DNA of 60,045 bases from the NCBI RefSeq assembly GCF_003385185.1, contig NZ_PQHZ01000040.1:1-60045 (forward strand), written 5' to 3'. Below, piece by piece: positions 1-7,835 of this stretch (position 1 is its first letter; every line of letters starts with the position of its first letter). Made by a program: the position numbers and the translations under genes. This DNA is from Amycolatopsis palatopharyngis (lineage in GTDB: Bacteria; Actinomycetota; Actinomycetes; Mycobacteriales; Pseudonocardiaceae). Below the pieces are notes generated by a model. That model made no database searches, was not told where the DNA came from, and worked only from the letters and a program-made list of their open reading frames with translations.

Positions 1-24
1 ACCGGCACTGTCCACCCAGGACCC

Positions 25-348
25 TCAACTCGACCCGCCGACTCGCACACCACGAGCAGGAATTCGCCCGATCGGTGGGGCCCGATAGCGGTGCCGAACC
101 GGGGCCAAATCACGATGCCACGGCCAGGCTCCGGCGAGTGTGGCGCGTAGGTCAGCGTCAGGCCAGGCTTGGAGGCTGTCGCGGAGGTGCTTACCGAGCC
201 GGTCGGCGTAGGTGTTGGCGGGCACGGGGACTGGGACGAAGGCGGATGCGCCGTCGAGCATGATCACCGCGTGCGGCGTGGTGAAAATCTTGTCGTCGCT
301 GTCCTGGATGGGCGGGAGCTGGGCGTTTGCGACTCGCATGGTCACCAA
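25..348 (-). pseudogene. PP2C-like phosphatase, N-terminal remnant
   Basis: The first ~60 residues resemble the N-terminus of the PP2C-like proteins often found in actinobacterial accessory DNA: a start MVTMRVANAQ, then FTTPHAVIMLDGASAF and VPVPANTYADRLGKHL. From about residue 70 the similarity is lost. The frame runs through Arg/Pro-rich sequence and stops at 107 residues, whereas the family normally exceeds 200 and continues with a Ser-Ser-Thr motif and metal-binding aspartates, none of which is present. The piece therefore looks truncated or frameshifted. It lies outside the tRNA-Gly repeat and may belong to another decayed island extending beyond the window. Family assignment is from recall of the motif pattern and is tentative. 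Confidence 0.4.
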
Positions 349-794
349 ACGTAGGGCCAGTGGCGATCTCGCTACCGACGATGGTCAGTCCGTCCCAGCT
401 CGCGTGCATTGCCAGGTAGCGCGTTGTTCCGGGGGAGCCAAATCCGTGGATGTTCTAGAACGACGAAAGCCCCAGGTCTACAGTGGACGACTGCTGAGTT
501 CGGGCTTTCGTGTTGGAGCGGATGACGGGAATCGAACCCGCGTATCCAGCTGGAAACCAGGGCGACGAGCCTGGAAAGTGCTGCTGACCTGCGCTCGAGC
601 ATGTTCGCGAGGCGCCCTCGTTGACCATCTTTGACTGGGGCATGTTGCTGTGGGGTTCGAATCCCTCGCTACTGTGTGAACTGGTCGAACACCTCCGACG
701 GTTCTCGCCATTCTCGCGTTAGCCCAACTTCTGACGGCCCAATGAGGGCCGGTTTACACTCCTCGCCAACTCAGGATCTTGGAGGTGCCTCAGC
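349..794. other. Gene-poor junction beside tRNA-Gly island
   Basis: No convincing coding region is seen in these 446 bases. They hold the tRNA-Gly 3' fragment (513-551), a weak T-arm-like hairpin at 651-669 that has no matching acceptor strand, and at the right end the ribosome binding site (ggagg, 779-783) of the DUF4241 gene. The short open frames across it are mostly translations of tRNA-derived sequence. Confidence 0.5.
513..551 (-). repeat. tRNA-Gly 3'-end fragment, candidate att site
   Basis: Positions 513-551 match 1570-1608 over 39 bases with a single mismatch (c at 546, t at 1603). The shared block starts a few bases beyond the 3' end of the tRNA and runs through the acceptor strand, T-arm and variable region into the anticodon stem. 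At this copy the remaining 5' half of a tRNA is missing. This is the classic footprint left by a tyrosine-recombinase element integrating at a tRNA 3' end: the intact tRNA is rebuilt at one end and only the 3' piece remains at the other. No integrase gene is visible in the window. Confidence 0.7.
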
Positions 795-1430
795 ATGTGG
801 GAGCCGTCGCTAGAGCAACTATTCGCCGCTGGCACGATGCATCGGTGGCCGGATGGCCGTGTGACGAAGCTCGGCATTATGGAGGCTGGCGCTGTCAGGC
901 TTACGACGGGACGGCTTGTCGTCTGTGACCCGGGCTGGCTGCAGCGCGACTTCTCAGGCTTCGTCGCAACGCAGCTTTCGCCGGGTGTGTACCCGGTCGA
1001 GTTGTCGGTCGTGCACATGCCACAGAATGACCCGCGTCTGCGTTCTGTGCTGGTAACTGCGGCTCGTGTGCTCGTGTCGGCTGCCCAAGTCACGGCTTGG
1101 GAGCCTGCATGGCCGAGCGAGCAGGAGGGCGTTCCCGCGCGGTCGTTCGGGGTCGACGGCGGTCAGGCGTGCTTTATGGATGAGGCGATCGCACCGTTTC
1201 TTATCGACCACCAAGCTGATCCTTCTCGTGTCGACCTCATGGTGACGCAGGTGCTGAAGGAACAGTGGGCGTCGATCGCTGACGAATCAGGACGGAATGT
1301 CGTTGTCGTGAGCTGCGGTATGGGAGATGGCAGCTATCCGGTGTGGCTGGGGCACGCGGACGATGGCTCTACTGCTCAGGTGGTGGTCGATCTGGAGCTG
1401 TTGTCACACGCTGACGGGCCTGTCGACTGA
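795..1430 (+). CDS. DUF4241 domain protein
   Basis: A 211-residue protein recognised as DUF4241 from its motif order: YPVELSV near residue 66, a central FGVDGGQACFMD block, and a C-terminal DGSYPVWLG segment. No biochemical function is established. It starts at an ATG with a good ggagg site 11 bases upstream. No signal peptide or membrane segment is seen. It is the only intact gene between the two tRNA-Gly repeats, so it is the apparent cargo of a ~1-kb island. Its codon use looks less GC-rich than the core genes to the right, in keeping with transfer. A role as an immunity or accessory factor is speculation. Confidence 0.7.
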   Translation: MWEPSLEQLFAAGTMHRWPDGRVTKLGIMEAGAVRLTTGRLVVCDPGWLQRDFSGFVATQLSPGVYPVELSVVHMPQNDPRLRSVLVTAARVLVSAAQVTAWEPAWPSEQEGVPARSFGVDGGQACFMDEAIAPFLIDHQADPSRVDLMVTQVLKEQWASIADESGRNVVVVSCGMGDGSYPVWLGHADDGSTAQVVVDLELLSHADGPVD

Positions 1431-1513
1431 GGCAGTGTGCACGGCGATATTGATGACGAGCAAACCGGCGACTGATGTTGCTGGGATGTTGTTGGAACTC
1501 GCCGTGAAATGGC

Positions 1514-1551
1514 AGAAGGGGTGCTTCCCGCGATCGGGAAGCACCCCTTCT
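1514..1551. terminator. Strong hairpin terminator
   Basis: A perfect 17-bp stem (1514-1530 with 1535-1551) closes a 4-base loop (cgat). It lies between the end of the DUF4241 gene and the 3' end of the oppositely oriented tRNA-Gly, so it can terminate both transcripts. There is no obvious T-run, as is usual in GC-rich actinobacteria. Confidence 0.8.
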
Positions 1552-1574
1552 GAACTGCCAAAACATGCTTTGGA

Positions 1575-1644
1575 GCGGATGACGGGAATCGAACCCGCGT
1601 ATTCAGCTTGGGAAGCTGATGTTCTACCATTGAACTACATCCGC
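1575..1644 (-). tRNA. tRNA-Gly (anticodon CCC)
   Basis: The reverse complement folds as a 70-base cloverleaf. The 7-bp acceptor is GCGGATG paired with CATCCGC. The D-arm is GTTC/GAAC. The anticodon stem TCAGC/GCTGA closes the loop TTCCCAA, giving anticodon CCC. A 4-base variable loop follows, then the T-arm GCGGG-TTCGATT-CCCGT. CCA is not encoded. Its 3' part is duplicated at 513-551, marking it as an integration target. Confidence 0.95.
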
Positions 1645-1771
1645 AGCGAGTCGACAGCATACTATGGCCCGCTCGCGCCCCTGCAAGAGGCTTCCCGGTG
1701 CCCTCCCCTTGACGTGGCCGCGCCGAAGTGACAACACTTGTTGTCTACGCCGTTGCGCGAGGTGGGTAAGT

Positions 1772-3019
1772 ATGAGCGACAAGGTCTCCGACGAGCGCCT
1801 GCAAGACCCGGAGCTGTTCCGGCAGGGCGGGCTGCGCCTCGCCGCGAAGCTCTTCTTTCCCGGCGATATTCGCGTTGACCCGCACCAGCTTCGGCGCGTC
1901 CGCGAGTTCGCCCAGCAGGAGGACCCGCTGGCCGACGCTGTGGTCGCCATGATGCAGGCCCTGCCCGCCGGCCGGGGGCGGGAGTTGTTCGAGCAGGCCC
2001 TCGCTGACGGCATCGACACCCTCGATGACCCGCCCGCCGAGCTCGTCGCCTTCTTCCGTTCGGTCGAGGCGACCCCCTATTGGGTCGACGAGGATCGGCT
2101 CGCGCGCGGCGCCAGGGCCATCACCCGCACCGGGTTGCTCGGCCTCTTCCCCCTTGCCGACATGTCGCTGATGGGCGGCTACCTCGCATCCCGCGCCACG
2201 AAGTCCCTGGTCGGTACCGGGGAGATCGAGTACATGGCCGGCAAACGGCTGGTCGAAACGGCCACCTGGTGGATCCACGTCACCACCGAGGGCGCCCTCC
2301 TGCGCGGCGAGCGTGGGTACGCCTCCGCTCTGCGCGTGCGGCTGGTGCACGCCCACGTCCGCGCCGCGATGAACCGTCGTGCCGACTGGGACTACGCAGC
2401 CTGGGATCGCCCGATCAACCAGGTGCAAACCACCGGCACCCTGCTGCTCTTCTCCCAGGTCTTCGTCCTCGGCACCCAACTGCTCGGCGTCCGCTACACC
2501 GAACGTGAACGCGCGGACATCCTGCACCTGTGGCGCTACGTCGGCTGGTTGCTCGGCATTTCCGACGAACTGCTCCCCGCCGACGAGGAGGACGCCTGGC
2601 GGATGCTCTGGCTGCTCGCCGCCACTGAGTTCATCCCCGACGACGACTCGAAACGCCTCGCCGCCGCGCTGGTCAAGGCGCATGCCGCCGTCGGCGAAGG
2701 GCGCGGCCCTTTCGGCGTCGTGGTTTCCCACGTGTCCGTCCGCGTGCACTCCTCAATCAGCAGGCTCGTCCTCGGCCGCACCAACGCCGACTTCCTCGAG
2801 CTGCCGAACGACCCTGTCGCCCAGGCGGCGGTGCTCGCCGTCGCCGCCGTCAACTTCGCAGCCGAAACCGTCCGCCAGCGCGTTCCCGGCGCGACCGCGC
2901 TGCAGGAACGCCTCGGTGCGGTCGGCCGGCAGCAGTACGTCCGGCGGCTCGGCCGCATCTTCCGCCCCGACACCACTTACGCCTCGCACATGCGCGTGCC
3001 TCCCCGCTCGGCCGCCTGA
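1772..3019 (+). CDS. Oxygenase MpaB family protein (DUF2236)
   Basis: A 415-residue protein of the DUF2236 family, which includes fungal MpaB and heme-dependent rubber oxygenases. Supporting blocks are TPYWVDEDRL near residue 100, ADMSLMGGYL, TATWWIHVTTEGAL, RVRLVHAHVR and NQVQTTGTLLLFSQVF. The His-rich RLVHAHVR segment is the expected heme-ligand region. The ATG at 1772 is preferred over upstream in-frame codons because gaggtgg precedes it and the family begins here. No export signal is apparent. The substrate cannot be inferred. dcd follows 22 bases downstream and could share its transcript. Confidence 0.8.
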   Translation: MSDKVSDERLQDPELFRQGGLRLAAKLFFPGDIRVDPHQLRRVREFAQQEDPLADAVVAMMQALPAGRGRELFEQALADGIDTLDDPPAELVAFFRSVEATPYWVDEDRLARGARAITRTGLLGLFPLADMSLMGGYLASRATKSLVGTGEIEYMAGKRLVETATWWIHVTTEGALLRGERGYASALRVRLVHAHVRAAMNRRADWDYAAWDRPINQVQTTGTLLLFSQVFVLGTQLLGVRYTERERADILHLWRYVGWLLGISDELLPADEEDAWRMLWLLAATEFIPDDDSKRLAAALVKAHAAVGEGRGPFGVVVSHVSVRVHSSISRLVLGRTNADFLELPNDPVAQAAVLAVAAVNFAAETVRQRVPGATALQERLGAVGRQQYVRRLGRIFRPDTTYASHMRVPPRSAA

Positions 3020-3041
3020 ACTGGGCGGTTAGGCTGACCGG

Positions 3042-3632
3042 GTGCTGCTCAGTGACCGGGACCTCGCCAAAGAGCTCGACTCCGGACGACTCGGGGTCGA
3101 CCCCTTCACGCCCAATATGCTGCAACCGTCCAGCATCGACGTCCGGCTGGATCGCTTCTTCCGGGTCTTCGACAACACGAAGTACACCCATATCGACCCC
3201 TCCCTGCAGCAGGACGAGCTGACGTCGCTGATCGAGAAGGGTGGCGACGAGGAGCCGTTCGTCCTGCATCCCGGCGAGTTCGTCCTCGGCTCCACATTCG
3301 AGCTGTTCACCCTGCCCGACGATCTCGCAGGCCGCCTCGAGGGCAAATCTTCCCTCGGCCGCCTCGGTCTGCTCACCCATTCGACCGCCGGGTTCATCGA
3401 CCCCGGCTTCTCCGGGCACATCACCCTGGAGCTGTCTAACGTGGCAAACCTGCCGATCACGTTGTGGCCCGGCATGAAGATCGGCCAGCTCTGCCTCTTC
3501 CGTCTCTCCAGCGCCGCCGAGCACCCTTACGGTTCGGCGCGGGCGGGCTCCCGCTACCAGGGCCAGCGTGGCCCGACCCAGAGCAAGGCGTACCTCAACT
3601 TCGATCGCGTCAACACGAAGCGTGATAGTTGA
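3042..3632 (+). CDS. dcd: dCTP deaminase
   Basis: A 196-residue protein starting at GTG (MLLSDRDLAKEL). It carries the family blocks LQPSSIDVRLD, HPGEFVLGST, GKSSLGRLGLLTHSTAGFIDPG and GHITLELSN, whose Glu is the catalytic residue, and the C-terminal YQGQRGPT. It deaminates dCTP in pyrimidine deoxynucleotide synthesis. Close actinobacterial homologues (Mycobacterium tuberculosis Dcd) are bifunctional and release dUMP directly; the HSTAGF segment is compatible with that, but this is inferred from family. Length matches the family. Confidence 0.95.
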   Translation: MLLSDRDLAKELDSGRLGVDPFTPNMLQPSSIDVRLDRFFRVFDNTKYTHIDPSLQQDELTSLIEKGGDEEPFVLHPGEFVLGSTFELFTLPDDLAGRLEGKSSLGRLGLLTHSTAGFIDPGFSGHITLELSNVANLPITLWPGMKIGQLCLFRLSSAAEHPYGSARAGSRYQGQRGPTQSKAYLNFDRVNTKRDS

Positions 3633-3717
3633 CCCGAACCGTAAGCCACGATCGCGGCAAAAGTGAGCGAGCCAGCAACTTAAAGTACTGAAGTAGCCTT
3701 TCGGGCTTCACTCTTCG

Positions 3718-4560
3718 GTGGTAATTTGCCGCTTCGTGCCCTCTCCGAGACCGAACCGTAAGCCTTTGCTCGTGGCCTTCAGCGTCGTTCTCGGCGTGGC
3801 CTTCGCCGCGAGCGGCCAGTACTTCCTCGGAGGTCCCTCCGGAGAAGCACCGGAGAACGCCGGGGCGGCTCTGCTCATCGCCTCCCCGCCACCGAACGGC
3901 GGATTCGCCGGACCGGCACCGACTTCGACCACTTCCGGCACGAAGATCGAGGTCACGTCGGGTACGCCGCACACGTCCGCCACGACCAGCAGCGAGTCCG
4001 CCAAGGACCAGGAGCCGCCCACGACCGCCAGCGGCTCAGCGGACAGCACGACCTCCTCGAAGGCCCCAGACACCAGCACCAGTGCCGCGGCAGCGGCAGC
4101 GGAACAGCAGACAACCACCGATCCGCCTGCCACGCGCAACGAGACCACCTCGGAAAAGCCGCGGCACACCCCGCCTCGCACCGCACGCGACGACAGCAAG
4201 GCCGCACGCGTGGTCGAGCTGGTGAACTACGTCCGGCAGCGGGCCGGGTGCGACTCGGTACGCACCGACAGCAGGCTCACCACTGCCGCACAGGGCCACA
4301 GTGACGACATGTCGGCCCGCGGCTACTTCTCCCACACCAGTCCGGAGGGCGGGAACTTCGCGGATCGCGCCCGTAGCGCCGGATATCCCTCGCCGGGAGC
4401 GGAGAACATCGCCAGGGGACCCTCCGACGCCGAGGAGGTCATGCGGATGTGGATGGAGTCACCTGGGCACCGGCAGAACATCCTCAACTGCGACCTGACC
4501 ACCATCGGCGTCGGTGTGGCGCCTGACGGCTGGTACTGGACCCAGGTCTTCGGCTACTAG
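3718..4560 (+). CDS. CAP-domain (SCP/PR1-like) exported protein
   Basis: A 280-residue protein with a hydrophobic segment at about 18-36, a long Thr/Ser/Pro/Ala-rich linker (about 60-155) and a C-terminal CAP domain from about 160. The domain shows VELVNYVRQRAGC, the YFSHTSPEGG motif, GENIA and WMESPGHRQNIL, ending in WTQVFGY. It is probably anchored or secreted with the CAP domain outside; related proteins bind or cleave wall or lipid ligands, but its activity is unknown. The GTG at 3718 begins just upstream of the hydrophobic segment. The preceding 85 bases hold its promoter, but no clear boxes were seen. Confidence 0.85.
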   Translation: MVICRFVPSPRPNRKPLLVAFSVVLGVAFAASGQYFLGGPSGEAPENAGAALLIASPPPNGGFAGPAPTSTTSGTKIEVTSGTPHTSATTSSESAKDQEPPTTASGSADSTTSSKAPDTSTSAAAAAAEQQTTTDPPATRNETTSEKPRHTPPRTARDDSKAARVVELVNYVRQRAGCDSVRTDSRLTTAAQGHSDDMSARGYFSHTSPEGGNFADRARSAGYPSPGAENIARGPSDAEEVMRMWMESPGHRQNILNCDLTTIGVGVAPDGWYWTQVFGY

Positions 4561-4585
4561 AGCGTCCCCGCGCGGCGAGCCAGAC

Positions 4586-5359
4586 TCAGATCGTCCCGAA
4601 GTCTCCGTGCCTGCCCGCGCCGGAGGCGAATCGTTGTGCACCTTCGAGACTGTCGGTGGTCAGCGAAACCAGCCCGTGCCGGAACTCGCTCTCCAGCGCT
4701 GCCCGCTCGTCCAGGCCGTCCTGTTCCAGCACCGACAGCCGGTCCTGCCGCATGCAGGTTTGCGGGAACCGGGCTAGGCCGGCGGCCAGTTCCTCGGCCG
4801 CGGTTCTGGCCTGACCGGGCGGGACGACCCGGTTCACCAGGCCCATCGCGTGCGCCTCCGCCGCGTCGACCGGCCTGCCGGTGAGGATCAGGTCCATCGC
4901 CCTGCTCTGCCCGATCAGCCGGGGCAGCCGGACGGTCCCGCCGTCGATCAGCGGGACGCCCCAGCGGCGGCAGAACACACCGAGCACCGCGTCCTCCTCG
5001 GCCACTCGCAGATCGCACCAGGCCGCCAGCTCCAGCCCGCCAGCCACGGCGTGCCCGGAGATCGCGGCGATCACCGGCTTGGACAGGCGCATTCTGGTCG
5101 GTCCCATCGGACCGTCGCCGTCGATGTCCTCGTTCAGCTGGTTGCCGTTGCCGGTGCCCACCGACTTGAGGTCGGCCCCCGCGCAGAAGGTTCCGCCCTC
5201 GCCCCACAGGACGGCGACCGCGGCGTCGTCATCGGCGTCGAAGGCGCGGAACGCCTCTGCCAGCGCTACGGCGGTCGGGCCGTCGACGGCGTTGCGCTTC
5301 TCCGGCTGGGCAAGGATCACGGTGGTGATCGGCCCCGAGTGCTCCACACGTACGGTCAT
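4586..5359 (-). CDS. Crotonase/enoyl-CoA hydratase family protein
   Basis: A 257-residue crotonase. The oxyanion-hole blocks are GGTFCAGADLKSV near residue 70 and ISGHAVAGGLELAAWCDL near 115. The first catalytic Glu of canonical enoyl-CoA hydratase is kept (GGLELA). At the position of the second Glu it has CRRWGVPLIDGG, so simple hydratase activity is doubtful. Isomerase, hydrolase or another crotonase reaction is possible. It is last in a minus-strand operon, overlapping the preceding crotonase gene by 4 bases. It presumably acts on the CoA thioester handled by the upstream acyl-CoA dehydrogenase. Confidence 0.85.
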   Translation of the reverse strand: MTVRVEHSGPITTVILAQPEKRNAVDGPTAVALAEAFRAFDADDDAAVAVLWGEGGTFCAGADLKSVGTGNGNQLNEDIDGDGPMGPTRMRLSKPVIAAISGHAVAGGLELAAWCDLRVAEEDAVLGVFCRRWGVPLIDGGTVRLPRLIGQSRAMDLILTGRPVDAAEAHAMGLVNRVVPPGQARTAAEELAAGLARFPQTCMRQDRLSVLEQDGLDERAALESEFRHGLVSLTTDSLEGAQRFASGAGRHGDFGTI

Positions 5360-6207
5360 CGGTTCTCCTCACGGGGGCGGGAGCCGTAGTCGCCGAAGGG
5401 CTCGTCGCGTTCGCGCACCGCCTGCCGGAACCCGACCTGTCCGGCGCGAGAGACGAATGCCTGTCCCTCGCCGGTGTGCCTGGCGACCCCGTCGAGGAAC
5501 GTACCCAGCGTGCGCGAGGACGCGAAACCCATGTTCTCCACGGTCTGGTTACACAGCAGCTTCAGCATCTCCAGCTGGTTTCCCGGCAACTTCGCCATCC
5601 GCTCGGCCAGCCCGAACGCGTGCTCGGTCAGCCGATCGTCCGGGACGCATTCACCGATCAGACCGATCTCGGCTGCCGTCCGTGCCGGTATCTCGTCCCC
5701 GGTGAGCAGATACCGCTTCGCTTTTTCGAAACCCATCCGGTACACCCACATCGCGGTGGTCGGCGTGCCCCACACCCGCGATGGCGGATACCCGAAGACG
5801 GCGTTCTCGCCGGCCACGATCAGATCAGTGCACAGCACCATGTCCGTGCCGCCCGCGATGCACCAGCCCTGTACCGCCGCGATGGTCGGTTTCGCCGCGT
5901 ACCAGAACTTGAGGTAGGTATCGACGAACCCGGACATCATCCGGTAGTCCTTCGCCGAGTCCCACACCTGCTCGGCCTCGGCGCCCGCCTGATACTCGGT
6001 CGCCCAGTCCAGCCCGTAGCCCGCGCAGAACGCGGGACCGTCGGCTCGCAGCAGCATCACCCGCACCGCGGGGTCGGCGTCCGCGTCGTCGATCGCGGCG
6101 GACAGCGCGTCCCGTAGTTCCGGCGTGATCGTGTTGTACTGCTCGGGCCTGGCCAGAATGATCGACCGAACACCGTCGTCGGTCTCGATCCGAACTGGCT
6201 GACTCAC
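5356..6207 (-). CDS. Crotonase family protein, atypical active site
   Basis: A 283-residue crotonase with the oxyanion blocks GPAFCAGYGLDWATE (about 68) and GWCIAGGTDMVLCTDLIVAG (about 125). Both catalytic glutamates of true enoyl-CoA hydratases are replaced: Asp stands at the first site (GGTDMV) and the second region reads YPPSRVWGTPTTAMW. It is therefore unlikely to be an ordinary hydratase. An insertion around residues 85-115 (AEQVWDSAKDYRMMSG) is typical of larger actinobacterial crotonases. It is translationally coupled by 4-base overlaps to the dehydrogenase gene before it and the crotonase gene after it. Confidence 0.85.
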   Translation of the reverse strand: MSQPVRIETDDGVRSIILARPEQYNTITPELRDALSAAIDDADADPAVRVMLLRADGPAFCAGYGLDWATEYQAGAEAEQVWDSAKDYRMMSGFVDTYLKFWYAAKPTIAAVQGWCIAGGTDMVLCTDLIVAGENAVFGYPPSRVWGTPTTAMWVYRMGFEKAKRYLLTGDEIPARTAAEIGLIGECVPDDRLTEHAFGLAERMAKLPGNQLEMLKLLCNQTVENMGFASSRTLGTFLDGVARHTGEGQAFVSRAGQVGFRQAVRERDEPFGDYGSRPREENR

Positions 6208-7835
6208 CGCCGCACCCGTGCCCGGTCGATGATCGACCCGGTGTCCACGCCGGACGGCAGGGTGCCGAAGGCGACGCCCCAGTCCCCACCGAAACGGGAC
6301 GCGCAGAACGCGTCGGCGACGGCCTTGTTCCCGTGCCGCACCAGCAACGATCCCTGCAGTACGAGCGCGAACGTCTCGACCAGCCTGCGGGCCCTGTACT
6401 CGATATCGTCCAAATTAGACAGCTCTTTGCGCAGTCGAGCGGTGGCGTCATCCAGCCGGGCATCCGCGCCAGCCGCGAGATCCACCTCGGCGAAGTACGC
6501 CTCGATCGTTTCTGGCTGCTTCGCCATCGCGCGCAACGAGTCCAGCGCCGCGACATTGCCCGAACCCTCCCAGATCGAGGCCAGTGGTGCCTCGCGGTAC
6601 AGCCTTGGCATTCCGGACTCCTCGACGTAACCGTTGCCGCCCAGGCACTCCAGCGCTTCGGCCGCGTGTGCCGGCGCACGCTTGCACACCCAGTACTTGG
6701 TCACCGCCAGCCCGAGCCTGCGGAACAACTCTTCCTGCTCGTCGCCGGCGTTCGCGCGGTCGGTGGCACCGGCGAGGCGGAGCCCGACTGTCGTGGCCGC
6801 CTCGGCCTCGATCGCCAGGTCGGCCAGCACGTTCGCCATCAACGGCTGGTCCACGAGATTCTTGCCGAACGCCTGCCGGTGCGTCGCGTGATGCACGGCC
6901 TGCGTGACGCCGAAGTGCATGCCTGCCGCGGCACCGACCGCGCAGTCGAGCCGGGTGTTGTTAACCATGTCGATGATCGTGCGGACGCCACGACCCTCCT
7001 CGCCGACCAGCCAGCCGACCGCGCCGTCGTACTCGAGTTCGGCCGACGCGTTGGATCGGTTGCCGAGCTTGTTCTTCAACCGCTGCAACCGCAGTCTGTT
7101 GCGCGTGCCGTCCGGCAGCACCCGGGGCAACACGAAGCAGGAGAGTCCACCTGGAGCCTGCGCCAGGGTCAGGAACATGTCCGACATCGGCGCCGAGGTG
7201 AACCACTTGTGCCCGGTGATGACATAGCTACCGTCGGCGGCAGGCCGGGCCGTGGTGGTGTTCGCCCGCACGTCGGAGCCGCCCTGCTTCTCGGTCATCG
7301 ACATGCCCGCGATCAGTCCGCGTTTGGTGCTCGGCTCGCGCAGTCCGTAGTCGTACTCGGTCGCGGCCAGCAGTTCCTCGTATTTCCCGGCCAGTTCCGG
7401 GTTGTGCCGCAGCGCGGGTACCGCCGCGTAGGTCATCGAGATCGGGCAGACGTGCCCGGACTCGACCTGCATCCACACGTACGTCTTCGCGGCCCTGGCG
7501 ACGTGCGCCCCCGCACGATCCTGCTGCCACGGCGTGGCGTGCAGGCCGTGACCGACCGCGACGCGCATCAGGTCGTGCCAGTGCGGATGGAATTCGACCT
7601 CGTCGACGCGGTGCCCGTACCGGTCGTGCGTGCGCAGCACCGGCGGGTTCTCGTTGGCGAGCCTGCCCCACTCCTGTGCCTGTTCGGTGCCCGCCAGCCT
7701 GCCGAGTTCGCGCAACTCCGGCTCGGCCCAGCCCGCGCCCTCGCGGTGCAGGGACTCCAGTAGCGCCGGATCGTCGGCGACGTCGTGGCCGGTCAGCGGC
7801 GGCACCTGGTTGGTTACTTCATGGGTGTCAGGCAT
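6204..7835 (-). CDS. Acyl-CoA dehydrogenase, AidB-like
   Basis: A 543-residue flavoprotein of the acyl-CoA dehydrogenase superfamily, AidB branch. Diagnostic blocks are GMSMTEKQGGSDVRANTT near 195, GHKWFTSAPMSDMFL near 222, a VNNTRLDCAVGAAAGM segment, RQAFGKNLVDQPLM, and ALECLGGNGYVEESGMPRLYREAPL-type residues near 405. The length matches AidB (about 540) rather than the ~380 of ordinary fatty acyl-CoA dehydrogenases. AidB relatives bind FAD, and some bind DNA after alkylation damage. Here the operon with two crotonases and an autoregulated TetR favours a catabolic or acyl-modifying role. An AGGAG site precedes the ATG by 6 bases. Confidence 0.88.
   Translation of the reverse strand: MPDTHEVTNQVPPLTGHDVADDPALLESLHREGAGWAEPELRELGRLAGTEQAQEWGRLANENPPVLRTHDRYGHRVDEVEFHPHWHDLMRVAVGHGLHATPWQQDRAGAHVARAAKTYVWMQVESGHVCPISMTYAAVPALRHNPELAGKYEELLAATEYDYGLREPSTKRGLIAGMSMTEKQGGSDVRANTTTARPAADGSYVITGHKWFTSAPMSDMFLTLAQAPGGLSCFVLPRVLPDGTRNRLRLQRLKNKLGNRSNASAELEYDGAVGWLVGEEGRGVRTIIDMVNNTRLDCAVGAAAGMHFGVTQAVHHATHRQAFGKNLVDQPLMANVLADLAIEAEAATTVGLRLAGATDRANAGDEQEELFRRLGLAVTKYWVCKRAPAHAAEALECLGGNGYVEESGMPRLYREAPLASIWEGSGNVAALDSLRAMAKQPETIEAYFAEVDLAAGADARLDDATARLRKELSNLDDIEYRARRLVETFALVLQGSLLVRHGNKAVADAFCASRFGGDWGVAFGTLPSGVDTGSIIDRARVRR

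Noticed and set aside
651..669. T-arm-like hairpin tggggttcgaatccctc suggesting another tRNA
   Set aside because: No matching acceptor strand, D-arm or anticodon arm is found within 90 bases upstream, and the stem has a mismatch. It is at best a decayed fragment.
2379..3032. Ser/Pro/Arg-rich plus-strand frame inside the MpaB gene
   Set aside because: Out-of-frame reading of the oxygenase gene. It has no domain, and its composition is typical of frame-shifted GC-rich coding DNA.
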